A stretch of DNA of 64,000 nt from an uncultured Bacteroides sp. (GTDB taxonomy: Bacteria > Bacteroidota > Bacteroidia > Bacteroidales > Bacteroidaceae). The notes beneath the pieces were generated by a model. That model saw nothing but the letters and a program-made list of their open reading frames with translations, had not been told where the DNA came from and did not search any database. This document shows positions 53,264 through 62,646 of this stretch, in pieces. The DNA lies in assembly GCA_949289295.1 (NCBI GenBank), contig CASENM010000004.1, forward strand, positions 59,094 to 123,093. Direction: 5' to 3'. The translations under genes and the position numbers were made by a program. The first letter of the stretch is position 1. Every line of letters begins with the position of its first letter.

Positions 53264-54817
53264 ATGAGAAAGTCAACTATTTGGATATTGGGAATTGTAA
53301 TGGGATTGTCCTTCCTGAGCCTGCTCTATCTGCAGGTGAGCTATATAGAAGAGATGGTCAAAATGCGCCGCGGACAGTTTGAAGAGAACGTGAACCGTAG
53401 TCTCGGCAAGGCTGTACACAATCTGGAGCTGGTTGAAACAAAAAAATATCTGGAGAAAGATGTGGCGGCACAAGAGCGTGCCACACTTTTGTCGCGGAAC
53501 TTCCAGCAACAGAAGAACAACGCAGGAGAAAACGTAGTGGAGCATCATCAATATACGATAACGGCTCCCGACGGCTCCACCTATTCGACGTTTGAGCTGA
53601 AAACAATCATGAGTAGGCCTGCCAATGTGCCCAAAGTGATTATTTCAACGGGAAAGACGATACCCCAAACCTCCAGAGCACTGCAGGAAATCGTCAAGGA
53701 ACGATACATCTACCAACGTGCCCTGCTGGATGAAGTGGTCTATAACATATTGTACACCGCAAGCGACAAGCCCCTGAAAGAACGCATCAACTTCAAGCAG
53801 CTCGACCATTTCCTGAAGTCAGAGCTGTTCAACAACGGTATAGACATCCCCTATCATTTCTCCGTGACGGACCGTGACGGAAAAGAAGTGTACAGATGTT
53901 CGGACTATGCCTACGATGGAGAGAAAATATATTCACGCCTGCTTTTTGAGAATGACCCTCCCGCCAAAATGGGATTCGTAAACATTTTCTTCCCTACGCT
54001 GGATGACTATATCTTCAGTTCCATACGGTTCATGATACCGTCGCTCATCTTTACGCTGGTATTGCTGATTACTTTCATTTTCACGATTTACATCATTTTC
54101 CGACAAAAGAGGCTGACGGAAATCAAGAATGACTTCATCAACAACATGACCCATGAGTTCAAGACTCCGATTTCGACCATCTCGCTGGCCGCACAGATGC
54201 TGAACGACCCGGCGGTAGGCAAATCGCCTGTCATGTTCAAACATATCTCAGGTGTCATCAACGACGAGACTAAACGTCTGCGCTTCCAAGTAGAGAAAGT
54301 ATTGCAGATGTCCATGTTCGAACGCCAGAGTGTCACACTGAAGAAAAAGGAGATAGATGCACATGAAGTCATCAATGGAGTGGTCAACACATTCCGCCTG
54401 AAAGTGGAAAGCAGCGGAGGCACACTCAACGCCGAACTGAATGCGGACGACCCCGTCATTTTCGTGGATGAGATGCATTTCACGAATGTGATATTCAACT
54501 TGCTCGACAATGCGGTGAAATATAAACGCCCTGACGTGGACATCGCTTTAAGGATCAAGACTTGGAACGAATCCGGAAAACTCTGCATTTCGATAGAAGA
54601 CAACGGAATTGGAATCAAGAAAGAAGATCTGAAAAAGATATTTGACAAGTTCTATCGGGTTCATACCGGAAACCTGCACAACGTGAAAGGATTCGGGCTT
54701 GGACTTGCCTATGTAAAGAAAATCATTTCAGACCACAAAGGCACTATACGCGCCGAAAGTGAACTGAATGTGGGAACAAAATTTATTATTGTATTACCTT
54801 TATTTAAAGACGAATAA
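53264..54817 (+). CDS. rprX: Sensor histidine kinase RprX
   Basis: 517 aa from the chosen ATG. An upstream in-frame ATG (16 codons earlier) is possible, but the downstream start matches the known RprX N terminus (MRKSTIWILGIVMGLSFLS). Two membrane helices, near residues 5-25 and 260-285, bracket a periplasmic sensor domain. The dimerisation box has the phospho-His in FINNMTHEFKTPIS, then the N box NVIFNLLDNAVKYK, G1 DNGIGI and G2 GFGLGLAYV. It phosphorylates RprY. The signal it senses is unknown to me; in B. fragilis the pair was found through effects on tetracycline-related gene expression. Confidence 0.92.
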   Translation: MRKSTIWILGIVMGLSFLSLLYLQVSYIEEMVKMRRGQFEENVNRSLGKAVHNLELVETKKYLEKDVAAQERATLLSRNFQQQKNNAGENVVEHHQYTITAPDGSTYSTFELKTIMSRPANVPKVIISTGKTIPQTSRALQEIVKERYIYQRALLDEVVYNILYTASDKPLKERINFKQLDHFLKSELFNNGIDIPYHFSVTDRDGKEVYRCSDYAYDGEKIYSRLLFENDPPAKMGFVNIFFPTLDDYIFSSIRFMIPSLIFTLVLLITFIFTIYIIFRQKRLTEIKNDFINNMTHEFKTPISTISLAAQMLNDPAVGKSPVMFKHISGVINDETKRLRFQVEKVLQMSMFERQSVTLKKKEIDAHEVINGVVNTFRLKVESSGGTLNAELNADDPVIFVDEMHFTNVIFNLLDNAVKYKRPDVDIALRIKTWNESGKLCISIEDNGIGIKKEDLKKIFDKFYRVHTGNLHNVKGFGLGLAYVKKIISDHKGTIRAESELNVGTKFIIVLPLFKDE

Positions 54818-54819
54818 AC

Positions 54820-55518
54820 ATGGACGAAAAATTACGCATCCTATTGTGCGAAGATGACGAGAATCTTGGCATGCTGTTGAGAGAATATTTACAGGCAAAA
54901 GGTTATTCTGCAGACCTTTTCCCTGACGGAGAGGCCGGTTTCAAGGCTTTTCTGAAAACTAAGTACGACCTGGTGGTTACTGATGTGATGATGCCCAGAA
55001 AAGACGGATTCACACTGGCACAGGAAATCCGTCAGGCCAACGCTGAAATCCCCATCATCTTCCTGACGGCCAAGACGCTGAAAGAAGACATCCTGGAAGG
55101 ATTCAAGATTGGAGCCGACGACTATATCACGAAACCGTTCAGTATGGAAGAGCTTACCTTCCGTATCGAAGCAATCCTGCGCCGTGTACGCGGAAAGCGC
55201 AACAAAGAATGCAACGTATATAAAATCGGACGCTTCACATTCGATACACAGAAACAGATTCTGTCTATCGGTGACAAGCAGACGAAACTGACCACGAAAG
55301 AATCAGAGTTGCTGGGACTGCTTTGTGCACATGCCAACGAAATATTGCAGCGTGACTTTGCATTGAAGACAATCTGGATTGATGACAATTATTTCAATGC
55401 ACGAAGTATGGATGTATATATCACCAAACTACGCAAGCACCTGAAAGAAGACGATTCGATAGAAATCATCAACATCCACGGAAAAGGATACAAACTTATC
55501 ACGCCGGAAAACGACTGA
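54820..55518 (+). CDS. rprY: Response regulator RprY
   Basis: 232 aa OmpR/PhoB type. Receiver with acidic pocket EDDE (11-14), phospho-acceptor D55 (VVTDVMMP), TAKT and the KPF switch; winged-helix DNA-binding domain with LTTKESELLGLL and RSMDVYITKLRKHL. Two bases separate it from rprX. Confidence 0.95.
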   Translation: MDEKLRILLCEDDENLGMLLREYLQAKGYSADLFPDGEAGFKAFLKTKYDLVVTDVMMPRKDGFTLAQEIRQANAEIPIIFLTAKTLKEDILEGFKIGADDYITKPFSMEELTFRIEAILRRVRGKRNKECNVYKIGRFTFDTQKQILSIGDKQTKLTTKESELLGLLCAHANEILQRDFALKTIWIDDNYFNARSMDVYITKLRKHLKEDDSIEIINIHGKGYKLITPEND

Positions 55519-55538
55519 CAAGCATTTTATCCGACCTG

Positions 55539-55614
55539 AAAAACGGAAGCCGCACAGATTCGCCCCATTCTGACCAGCAGAATTATGGAGCGAATCTGTG
55601 CGGCTTCCGTTTTT
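55539..55614. terminator. Perfect 25-bp hairpin terminator after rprY
   Basis: AAAAACGGAAGCCGCACAGA and the mirror TCTGTGCGGCTTCCGTTTTT, extended inward by 5 more paired bases, around a 26-base loop. A- and T-runs on both sides make it bidirectional. It also faces the convergent marR region. Confidence 0.85.
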
Positions 55615-55638
55615 CCATTGCTTCCAGAGATATCCACT

Positions 55639-55764
55639 TCAGCTTACGGTCCGCTTGTTGACGGCGATAGATACAATAAGAACCGGCACGACAAGCAACA
55701 GTGAACGGCCCAATACCGCCACGTTGCCAGAATGCCCGTCCCAAGAACTGACTGTCGTCAACAC
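55639..55764 (-). CDS. Possible 41-aa single-helix membrane protein coupled to marR
   Basis: A GTG/TTG-initiated frame overlapping the marR stop, with one hydrophobic helix in the middle (VLGRSLLLVVPVLIVSIAV) and a basic end (NKRTVS). A strong AGGAGG lies upstream inside marR, although too far for standard spacing. It could be a small membrane protein, or the C-terminal scrap of an old gene. Weak evidence. Confidence 0.3.
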   Translation of the reverse strand: MLTTVSSWDGHSGNVAVLGRSLLLVVPVLIVSIAVNKRTVS

Positions 55765-56204
55765 CGGGTGTTGTTGAAAATCTTCCGCAATACCTCCTGA
55801 CTGACTTTAAGCTCCTCAAGCGTAAGTCCGTGTAAAGCTTCCTTCAACGTCTTGTTGGCTATGAAACGCGCTTTTTCCTCCAGCCCTTTTCCGGCAGGGG
55901 TCAGATGCACTTTGTTGATGCGCCGGTCTTTTTTATCCGACATACGGACTACCAGCTGTTGCTTTTCCATGTTGTCAATCAACCGTGTCATGCTCGGTTT
56001 ATCCTTAAAAGTAGCATTGCAAAGCTCCTGCTGAGTCACGCCGTCTTTTTCCCACAAATACAGCAGAACTGTCCACTGCTCAGGAGTGATATCTAATCCG
56101 TTGAGACGGAAATTCCTCACCAGCCTCCTGTTGATTGCAGCCGAAACTCTCCCGTTCAGGATGGCAAAAATAAGCTGTATGTCAAAATTGAATTGCTCAA
56201 TCAT
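55758..56204 (-). CDS. MarR-family transcriptional regulator
   Basis: 148 aa from the chosen ATG (23 extra codons upstream lie before or across the -7 box and are unlikely). Winged-helix fold: recognition region VTQQELCNATFKDKPSMTRLIDNM and the wing DKKDRRINKVHLTPAG. MarR proteins usually repress nearby efflux or stress genes and release on ligand binding. The most likely local target is not obvious, since no efflux gene is adjacent. Divergent from the ribosomal protein operon. Confidence 0.9.
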   Translation of the reverse strand: MIEQFNFDIQLIFAILNGRVSAAINRRLVRNFRLNGLDITPEQWTVLLYLWEKDGVTQQELCNATFKDKPSMTRLIDNMEKQQLVVRMSDKKDRRINKVHLTPAGKGLEEKARFIANKTLKEALHGLTLEELKVSQEVLRKIFNNTRC

Positions 56205-56227
56205 GGAATCTTTTTTAAAACAACGCG

Positions 56228-56235
56228 CAAAGATA
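56228..56235 (-). promoter_or_regulatory. Probable -7 box of marR
   Basis: TATCTTTG on the minus strand, full match, 23 bases ahead of the ATG. Confidence 0.6.
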
Positions 56236-56307
56236 GCATATTTTATGCTTGAAATATAGCCTAACCCGCTCATTTAAGATTCTTTATCCCCAAAAAAGTC
56301 CATAAAG

Positions 56308-56339
56308 TTTTGTCAATTAGAGAAAAAAGACTAACTTTG
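56308..56339 (+). promoter_or_regulatory. Promoter of the rpsF-rpsR-rplI operon
   Basis: Canonical arrangement: TTTTG at 56308-56312, 19 bases of spacing, then TAACTTTG at 56332-56339. The best -33/-7 pair in the window. Confidence 0.75.
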
Positions 56340-56385
56340 CGCCGCAAATAAAATTTATTTATTCATTAATTAATCAACGAAGAGT

Positions 56386-56733
56386 ATGAATCAATACGAA
56401 ACCGTTTTCATTTTAACTCCCGTTTTGTCTGATGTCCAGATGAAGGAAACGGTAGAGAAATTCAAGTCCATCTTGACTCAAGAGGGCTCTGAAATCATCA
56501 ATGAAGAAAACTGGGGCCTGAAAAAACTGGCTTATCCGATTCAGAAGAAATCTACAGGTTTCTATCAGCTGATTGAATTCAAAGCTGAACCGTCTGTAAT
56601 CGAAAAACTGGAAATCAATTTCCGTCGTGACGAACGAGTTATCCGCTTCTTGACATTCAAGATGGATAAGTATGCCGCAGAATATGCAGCAAAGAGAAGA
56701 AGTTTAAAATCAACTAAAAAGGAGGAAAATTAA
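56386..56733 (+). CDS. rpsF: 30S ribosomal protein S6
   Basis: 115 aa. The N-terminal [16 protein letters not shown] and [18 protein letters not shown] are classic S6. It binds 16S rRNA with S18. First gene of a ribosomal operon shared with rpsR and rplI. Confidence 0.97.
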   Translation: MNQYETVFILTPVLSDVQMKETVEKFKSILTQEGSEIINEENWGLKKLAYPIQKKSTGFYQLIEFKAEPSVIEKLEINFRRDERVIRFLTFKMDKYAAEYAAKRRSLKSTKKEEN

Positions 56734-56735
56734 TC

Positions 56736-57005
56736 ATGGCACAGCAACAATCAGAAATCAGATATTTAACTCCGCCCTCAGTAGACGTTAAGAAGAAAAA
56801 ATATTGCCGTTTCAAGAAGAGTGGTATCAAGTATATCGACTACAAAGATCCTGAATTCCTGAAAAAATTCTTGAACGAGCAGGGAAAAATCCTTCCACGC
56901 CGCATCACAGGTACTTCGTTGAAGTTCCAGCGCCGTATCGCGCAGGCCGTTAAGAGAGCTCGTCACTTGGCTTTACTGCCCTACGTAACAGATATGATGA
57001 AATAA
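56736..57005 (+). CDS. rpsR: 30S ribosomal protein S18
   Basis: 89 aa. [19 protein letters not shown] and the C-terminal [20 protein letters not shown], followed by [10 protein letters not shown], identify S18. Two bases after rpsF; an AGGAGG-like SD lies within the end of rpsF. Confidence 0.97.
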   Translation: MAQQQSEIRYLTPPSVDVKKKKYCRFKKSGIKYIDYKDPEFLKKFLNEQGKILPRRITGTSLKFQRRIAQAVKRARHLALLPYVTDMMK

Positions 57006-57022
57006 ATTAAGGAGGAATAAGT

Positions 57023-57472
57023 ATGGAAATAATTTTGAAAGAAAATGTAGCTGGTTTGGGCTACAAGAATGACATCGTAACCGTTAAGTCAGGTTATGGC
57101 CGTAACTATCTTATTCCGACTGGCAAGGCAGTTATCGCCTCTCCGTCTGCAAAGAAGATGCTGGCTGAAGAACTGAAACAGCGTGCCCACAAACTGGAAA
57201 AGATCAAGAAAGATGCTGAAGCAGTAGCTGAATCACTGAAAGATGTTTCCTTGAAGATTGCTACTAAGGTAAGCGCAACAGGTTCTATCTACGGTTCTAT
57301 AGGCAGTCTGCAGATTGCTGAAGAACTGGCAAAATTGGGTCACAACATCGACCGTAAGATTATCGTAGTGAAGAACCAGGTGAAAGAAGTAGGCAACTAC
57401 ACTGCAACAGTGAATCTTCACAAGGAAGTTTCTGTAGAAATTCCTTTTGAAGTAGTGGCAGAAGAAGCTTGA
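57023..57472 (+). CDS. rplI: 50S ribosomal protein L9
   Basis: 149 aa. MEIILKENVAGLGYKNDIV and VKSGYGRNYLIPTGKAV identify L9; a long linker helix and C-terminal domain follow. The ATG is preceded by AGGAGG. Ends the operon before a clear terminator. Confidence 0.97.
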   Translation: MEIILKENVAGLGYKNDIVTVKSGYGRNYLIPTGKAVIASPSAKKMLAEELKQRAHKLEKIKKDAEAVAESLKDVSLKIATKVSATGSIYGSIGSLQIAEELAKLGHNIDRKIIVVKNQVKEVGNYTATVNLHKEVSVEIPFEVVAEEA

Positions 57473-57501
57473 TTTGTTATCTGTTAATACTTGATAAAAT
57501 G

Positions 57502-57532
57502 TCCCGGCCGAATTTTTCGGTCGGGATTTTTT
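57502..57532 (+). terminator. Terminator of the rplI operon
   Basis: TCCCGGCCGAA and TTCGGTCGGGA arms around TTT, then six T. Confidence 0.85.
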
Positions 57533-57683
57533 ATACTATTTCCGGCAAATTCCAAGAAACCACTAAGACAAAAAAAAACACGGAGACACAAAGCCCCATC
57601 TGCCATCCTTCACATAAAAAGTTTTTATCCCGACAGATAATTTACGGCTTTGCAACTCCGTGTCTGATTTCAGTCTCGCCAAC

Positions 57684-58874
57684 TTATTTACGGTCTGCCT
57701 TCAGACGGTCAGCCATGGCTTTTGCCAGTTCCTTTGCCTGTGCATAATTGTCAGATTTCATGCTCTGCTTCATTTCCACAGGATTTCCAACCACCTCAAA
57801 TTTCAGTTTTTCCGCATATTCAGCCAATTTCTTCACGGCAGCGCTGGCCCATGTGAACGAGCCGAAATAACCCAGAATACGGCTTTTCATCTCACGTCCG
57901 GACACCTTGTCCAACAAAGCTTCCATCTCCGGATAAAGATGCATATTATAGGTCGTACAGCCCACAATCAACCCTTTATATCTGAATATGTCTGACAAGA
58001 TATACGAATGATGAGTGTGCGACACGTTATGAAGAACCACATTCCGGATACCTTGTTTACCCAGCTCTTCGGCGATAGCTTCTGCCAGCTCTTCCGTATT
58101 GCCATACATGGTACCATAAGCGATGACCACGCCTTCCTCACCTTCATACCGGCTCATCTTGTCATAAAGGCTGACAACCTGGGGAATCTGCTCCTCCCAC
58201 ACCGGACCGTGTGTCGGACAAATCATCTGAATGGGCAGTGCACTACACTTCTGCAACGCCTTCTGGACAGGATTGCCGAACTTTCCGACAATGTTGGAAT
58301 AGTAACGACGCATTTCTCCCCAATAGATTTCCGTATTGATATTCTTGTCAATACAGCCTCCATTCAGTGCACCGAAACAGCCGAAAGCATCACCGGAAAA
58401 CAAGATACCTTCCGTCTCGTCAAAAGTGACCATCGTTTCAGGCCAGTGAACCATCGGAATCAGATAAAAGCGCAGATTATGATGACCCAACTTCAGGAAA
58501 TCACCGTCACCCACCACATAACGCTCGCCCGTCACGCCATAATATCCTTCAACCATGTCGAAAGTCTTTTTGTTTCCTACCAGCACAATCTCAGGATAGT
58601 ACTTCTTTATCAGTGCGACAGAACCCGAATGATCAGGTTCCATGTGATTGATAATCAGATAATCAATCTTACGGTCACCTATGACACTGCGGATTTTCTT
58701 CATGTACACTTCAAAGAAAGCCACATCTACCGTATCCACCAGTGCCACCATATCGTCGTCGGCAATCAGATATGAATTGTAAGACACTCCATAAGGCAAC
58801 GGCCACAAATTCTCGAACAATGCCTTTGTCCGATCGTTCACGCCGACATAATGAACTTTTCCTTTAACTTCCAT
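57684..58874 (-). CDS. FprA-type A-type flavoprotein (flavodiiron protein)
   Basis: 396 aa. An N-terminal metallo-beta-lactamase-like diiron domain carries ligands H77, E79, D81 (HMEPDH), H143, D162 (FSGDAFG) and H222 (PTHGPVW). A C-terminal flavodoxin domain begins near residue 250 (GVVIAYGTMYGNTEELAEA). It reduces O2 to water and/or NO to N2O, protecting an anaerobe. It follows the radical SAM gene by 30 bases, in the same direction, so it is probably cotranscribed. Confidence 0.93.
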   Translation of the reverse strand: MEVKGKVHYVGVNDRTKALFENLWPLPYGVSYNSYLIADDDMVALVDTVDVAFFEVYMKKIRSVIGDRKIDYLIINHMEPDHSGSVALIKKYYPEIVLVGNKKTFDMVEGYYGVTGERYVVGDGDFLKLGHHNLRFYLIPMVHWPETMVTFDETEGILFSGDAFGCFGALNGGCIDKNINTEIYWGEMRRYYSNIVGKFGNPVQKALQKCSALPIQMICPTHGPVWEEQIPQVVSLYDKMSRYEGEEGVVIAYGTMYGNTEELAEAIAEELGKQGIRNVVLHNVSHTHHSYILSDIFRYKGLIVGCTTYNMHLYPEMEALLDKVSGREMKSRILGYFGSFTWASAAVKKLAEYAEKLKFEVVGNPVEMKQSMKSDNYAQAKELAKAMADRLKADRK

Positions 58875-58904
58875 ATTTACACGTCTAATTGTGTGGTTAT
58901 TATC

Positions 58905-59831
58905 TTAATTGTTGTAATATTTTCCTTGCCACGTATCACGCTCGCACAACCGTTTCCTGACCTTCTCTGTAAACTCATAATTCTTCAGTCCCCAATCCGG
59001 TGCGACAAGCAATTCCTTAGGAGACTGCGACACGAAACGTTCCAGCACGATATCCGGACGAAGACGCTCCACATAATCCACCACCAGTTCCACATACTCG
59101 TCAGCATCATACAAATGAAAATGTTCCGGAAACTCTTCATACTCACGTGCCATACGTGTCCCTTTCACCAGCTGCAGCTGATGAAGCTTGAGCGTAGTAA
59201 GAGGCAGAGCAGACACGGCCACCGCCTGGGCCAGAATCTGCGGACGAGTTTCTCCGGGAAGTCCCAGAATCACATGCCCACCGGTCGCGATATTCCGTTT
59301 TGCAGTACGTTCCACCGCATCGGCCGTACACTCAAACGTATGTCCGCGGTTAATACGCTCCAACGTTTCATTATCCGTACTCTCTATCCCATATTCAACC
59401 AGCAGAAACGTACGCCGGTTCAGCTCTTCCAGATAATCCAGCAATTCGTCAGGCATACAGTCCGGACGTGTACCGATAACCAGCCCGACCACTCCCTCCA
59501 CATCCAATGCTTCTTCATACATGCGTTTCAACGCCGCCAACTCCGCATAAGTGTTGGTATAGGCCTGGAAATAAGCCAGGAATTTCATATTCGGATATTT
59601 GCGCGAGAAAAAGGCCGTCCCTTCACGGACCTGCTGCGCCACAGACTTTTCCGTATGGCAATAAGCCGGATTAAATGACTGGTTGTTACAATACGTACAT
59701 CCTCCGTAGCCTTTCGAACCGTCACGGTTAGGACAGGTAAATCCCGCATTGACAGAGATTTTCTGCACTTTATACGGAAACCGGGAAGCCATAAAGCCGG
59801 AGAAGTCCTTGTATCGTACACGTTCGTTCAT
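58905..59831 (-). CDS. TIGR01212-type radical SAM protein (YhcC-like)
   Basis: 308 aa. The cluster cysteines are spaced C33-x11-C45-x2-C48 (CPNRDGSKGYGGCTYC), which differs from the standard CxxxCxxC and marks this family. GGHVILGLPGETRP and YGIESTDNETLERINRGH follow. Function is unresolved; possibilities include nucleic-acid or metabolite modification. First gene of the unit with the flavodiiron protein. Confidence 0.88.
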   Translation of the reverse strand: MNERVRYKDFSGFMASRFPYKVQKISVNAGFTCPNRDGSKGYGGCTYCNNQSFNPAYCHTEKSVAQQVREGTAFFSRKYPNMKFLAYFQAYTNTYAELAALKRMYEEALDVEGVVGLVIGTRPDCMPDELLDYLEELNRRTFLLVEYGIESTDNETLERINRGHTFECTADAVERTAKRNIATGGHVILGLPGETRPQILAQAVAVSALPLTTLKLHQLQLVKGTRMAREYEEFPEHFHLYDADEYVELVVDYVERLRPDIVLERFVSQSPKELLVAPDWGLKNYEFTEKVRKRLCERDTWQGKYYNN

Positions 59832-59849
59832 CGTCCAACCAATTTAATG

Positions 59850-59857
59850 CAAAGATA
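59850..59857 (-). promoter_or_regulatory. Probable -7 box of the radical SAM/FprA unit
   Basis: TATCTTTG on the minus strand, full match, 18 bases ahead of the ATG. Confidence 0.6.
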
Positions 59858-59934
59858 ATCTTTTTTCATGGAAGCACAAAAACATGAACAAATTAGGCAT
59901 ACAGATTGTTTACATCAATAAAAGCATTTCCCCA

Positions 59935-60924
59935 ATGAAACCTCTGCTGAAATACAAACACCTGATCGTTTCTTTCGGACTGCTGCCGATTCTCATCACA
60001 CTGGCGGGACTTCACTTTTTCCCGAATACCGTGATGCTGGGTGTCGGACTGGGAATCTGCATAGCAGGCCTGTGCTACAATATCTTCCGTCTGAAAGGAC
60101 TGAACTTTTTCCTGCTCCAGGGCACTGTCGGAATCGGCACATGCTTTTTTCTCCGGCTTCTGACCGGCTATGAGTACATCCCGCCCCGCAGCATCACTCC
60201 CATCCTCGAGTTTCTTCTGCTTATATGTGCGTTCGTCCACACCACGGCACCGGAAGTCTACCGGAGTTTCCTGAAAAGATTCCGCCTGAACACGAGGTCA
60301 TCCTACCTGCTCGAAACAAGAGTCATCGTCATCCTCTCGAGTCTGCACCTGCTGGGCCTGTTTCTGTTCCAGAACCAGCTGTTCCCCCATTCCAACCGCC
60401 TCCATTTTTTCCTCATCTATTGCGTGCCTCTCCTTATCTATGCAATCTGCCTTCTCATCAACATAGCCGGCATACAGATGGCTGCCTCGCACGAACCCCC
60501 TTATTGCCTGATACGGGTCGCGCCTGTATGCAACGGAAAAATCTATCTCTATCCTTACCGCTCGTCGGCCGGAACCGTATGGGACCTGCCGCTGATATAC
60601 CGGATTGAGGAGGCATTGTCCCGAAGTGAGAAACACGCACTCAAACAAGCTCATACATTCCTGAAAGATGCCGGATGCGCCGTCAAGACTCTCATGTCGC
60701 CCCGCCTGATACTGAAATACCGGATGAGGCACCTCACCCCCTACCCCATACAGCTATTCATCCTTCCGCTCAAGAACGAAGCCGACTTCAAGCTTCCGGA
60801 AGGACGCTTCTTCGATTTCCATGAAATGGAAGGACTCAAGGTCAGGCTCAGCAAGATTCTGCTGGCCGAAAAAGAACATCTGCAGATTTCAGCCGACGTA
60901 TGGAATACATTCACTTGTAAATAA
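59935..60924 (+). CDS. Membrane protein with a cryptic C-terminal domain, function unknown
   Basis: 329 aa from the chosen ATG; a 346-aa form from the upstream ATG is also possible. About six hydrophobic helices fill the first 170 residues. The remaining 160 form a soluble domain that resembles a degenerate Nudix-like fold by strand order (RVAPVCNGKIYLYPYRSSAG and GTVWDLPLIYRIEEA), but the Nudix box is absent. Family not recognised. It converges with the methyltransferase gene and the two reading frames overlap by 14 bases at their stops. Confidence 0.65.
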   Translation: MKPLLKYKHLIVSFGLLPILITLAGLHFFPNTVMLGVGLGICIAGLCYNIFRLKGLNFFLLQGTVGIGTCFFLRLLTGYEYIPPRSITPILEFLLLICAFVHTTAPEVYRSFLKRFRLNTRSSYLLETRVIVILSSLHLLGLFLFQNQLFPHSNRLHFFLIYCVPLLIYAICLLINIAGIQMAASHEPPYCLIRVAPVCNGKIYLYPYRSSAGTVWDLPLIYRIEEALSRSEKHALKQAHTFLKDAGCAVKTLMSPRLILKYRMRHLTPYPIQLFILPLKNEADFKLPEGRFFDFHEMEGLKVRLSKILLAEKEHLQISADVWNTFTCK

Positions 60925-61615
60925 GAAAAATGCAGGGTATCTTGTTCAGTTCCGGAAGATGCCCTTTCCACTCTCTTACCGTACGGGTCTGGATAAACTC
61001 ATTTTCACAGGTGATGTTGGCCGCGATACACAGCCGTGTCTGCGGACGGCAGGTATGCAGAATCTCCTCCATCAGCTTCTGGTTTCTGTAGGGAGTTTCA
61101 ATGAACAGCTGGGTCTGATTTTCCGAATAGACACGGTTTTCCAGTTCTTTCAGACGCCTGGTCCGCTCTGCCGGCTCAATGGGAAGATAACCGTTGAACG
61201 CAAAGTTCTGTCCGTTGAACCCGGCTCCCATCACAGAAAGGATGATGGACGACGGTCCCACCAGCGGAACAACCTTCAGGTGCTTGCGTTGGGCGATGGC
61301 CACCACATCCGCCCCCGGATCGGCCACAGCCGGACATCCGGCCTCCGAAATCACCCCCATGGAATGCCCCTCCGCCAACGGCTGGAGATAGCCGGCAATC
61401 GCTTCAGGACGGGTATGCTTGTTAAGCTCGAAAAACTGCAGCTCGTCAATGCAGACCGACGGATCCGCCTTCTTCAGAAAGCGGCGTGCAGACCGCACGT
61501 CTTCCACGATAAAATACTTGATTTGTGAAATAACTTCCTTGTTATAGGAAGGGAGAACCCTCTCCAGAGGTGTGTCGCCCAAAGTGACAGGCAACAAATA
61601 TAATGCTGTTTCCAT
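60911..61615 (-). CDS. RsmI-like SAM-dependent methyltransferase
   Basis: 234 aa from the chosen ATG, shorter than RsmI (about 280). TP-methylase fold: SEAGCPAVADPGADVV and VVPLVGPSSIILSVMGAGFN are the SAM-binding loops, and FIETPYRNQKLMEEIL is the usual late segment. RsmI methylates 16S rRNA C1402 ribose; this shorter form could be a paralog with another target. Third gene of the fabI-gldB unit. The longer frame upstream overlaps gldB and is not used. Confidence 0.82.
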   Translation of the reverse strand: METALYLLPVTLGDTPLERVLPSYNKEVISQIKYFIVEDVRSARRFLKKADPSVCIDELQFFELNKHTRPEAIAGYLQPLAEGHSMGVISEAGCPAVADPGADVVAIAQRKHLKVVPLVGPSSIILSVMGAGFNGQNFAFNGYLPIEPAERTRRLKELENRVYSENQTQLFIETPYRNQKLMEEILHTCRPQTRLCIAANITCENEFIQTRTVREWKGHLPELNKIPCIFLIYK

Positions 61616-61641
61616 ATACACAATTTTTTCAGCGATGTCTG

Positions 61642-62637
61642 TCAGCGCGTTTCCGAAAGCATTCCGCGGAAATCCGCACACTCCAGCAACTCCCTCCATG
61701 TCAGCTCCTTATGCTCGCGCATAAGCTTGTCCACCAGATTCATACCCATCCATACTCCCACAGAAGGAGGCGACTGCATGCCCTCCCACGTGACACGGGA
61801 ATTGGGCGATACAAACAAACGGATAATCATCGGGTCGGTACTCGTCAGCTGACGGCTTTCATCCATCCACTTCCAGAACGCCTCCCCATTCTTCTTGCAC
61901 CATTTCACCTCCTCATCGGTATATCCCAGAGATGCCTTCCCGGGCTTGTCAGAATCCAAGACATGGTCGACGACCCACGCCACCGCTCCACGGTGCATAA
62001 TCAGGTCGAACAACGCACGGTGTCCCTCCTCCCAACGGAAAGGATACTGCCCGAGCAGATAAAAAGTAAAGCAATCAGGAACAATCCGCTCACGCGACAT
62101 GAAGCGACGCTGGTAGGAATAATAATATTTTTTATACAGCGGATAGTCAGCTCCCATATATTTGTCGAGACTGAATCCCAACAGGCTGTCGCCTACCACT
62201 ACCGACTGGTTCAGTGCGGAAATCTGCGCATAGACCCGGGGCAAGGGCAAAGAAGGAAGCTCCTTTTCCAGCTTCCGGAACCCTTCCGTCAGTTCATCTT
62301 CTATATCCGAAAGGTCTCTGTATTTTTCGTCCACATCCCCCATCAGCCCGACCAGCACCGAATCGGAAAAATAGGCGCAGAACCTTTCGTTGATGTCCGG
62401 CCTGTCCACCGGTCCCAGCTCCAGCACGTCTTCCATCAGCAGACGTGTGGCATGCGACCACTCCGTATTCATCTTCTGCAACGCCAGCATACTGTTGAAC
62501 ATCGTGGCCTCATATTGCAGACGGTCGTAACGGTACACCTTTATATATTCATCACCCAAGCGACCGCCTTCCCCCCTGTCAATGGAACAGGAGGAAAAGA
62601 CAATCAGACTCAGTAATATGAATATAATCCGGTTCAT
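61642..62637 (-). CDS. gldB: GldB-type lipoprotein
   Basis: 331 aa from the chosen ATG (3 extra codons possible). Lipobox FSSC (cysteine 17) ends the signal peptide. Mature features match the GldB family as I know it (VGDSLLGFSLDKYMGADYPLY, RRFMSRERIVPDCFTFYLLGQYP split as separate blocks). In gliding Bacteroidota GldB supports the motility/type IX machinery; in non-gliding gut species its role is unclear. Lies between fabI and the methyltransferase in one operon. Confidence 0.82.
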   Translation of the reverse strand: MNRIIFILLSLIVFSSCSIDRGEGGRLGDEYIKVYRYDRLQYEATMFNSMLALQKMNTEWSHATRLLMEDVLELGPVDRPDINERFCAYFSDSVLVGLMGDVDEKYRDLSDIEDELTEGFRKLEKELPSLPLPRVYAQISALNQSVVVGDSLLGFSLDKYMGADYPLYKKYYYSYQRRFMSRERIVPDCFTFYLLGQYPFRWEEGHRALFDLIMHRGAVAWVVDHVLDSDKPGKASLGYTDEEVKWCKKNGEAFWKWMDESRQLTSTDPMIIRLFVSPNSRVTWEGMQSPPSVGVWMGMNLVDKLMREHKELTWRELLECADFRGMLSETR

Positions 62638-62646
62638 GCAAAACAA

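Noticed and set aside
58008-58775. 255-codon open frame antisense to the flavodiiron gene
   Set aside because: His/Arg/Gln-rich shadow; the minus strand has all diiron ligands and the flavodoxin domain.
61603-62616. 337-codon open frame antisense to gldB
   Set aside because: No domain and shadow-like composition; gldB on the minus strand has a signal peptide and family features.
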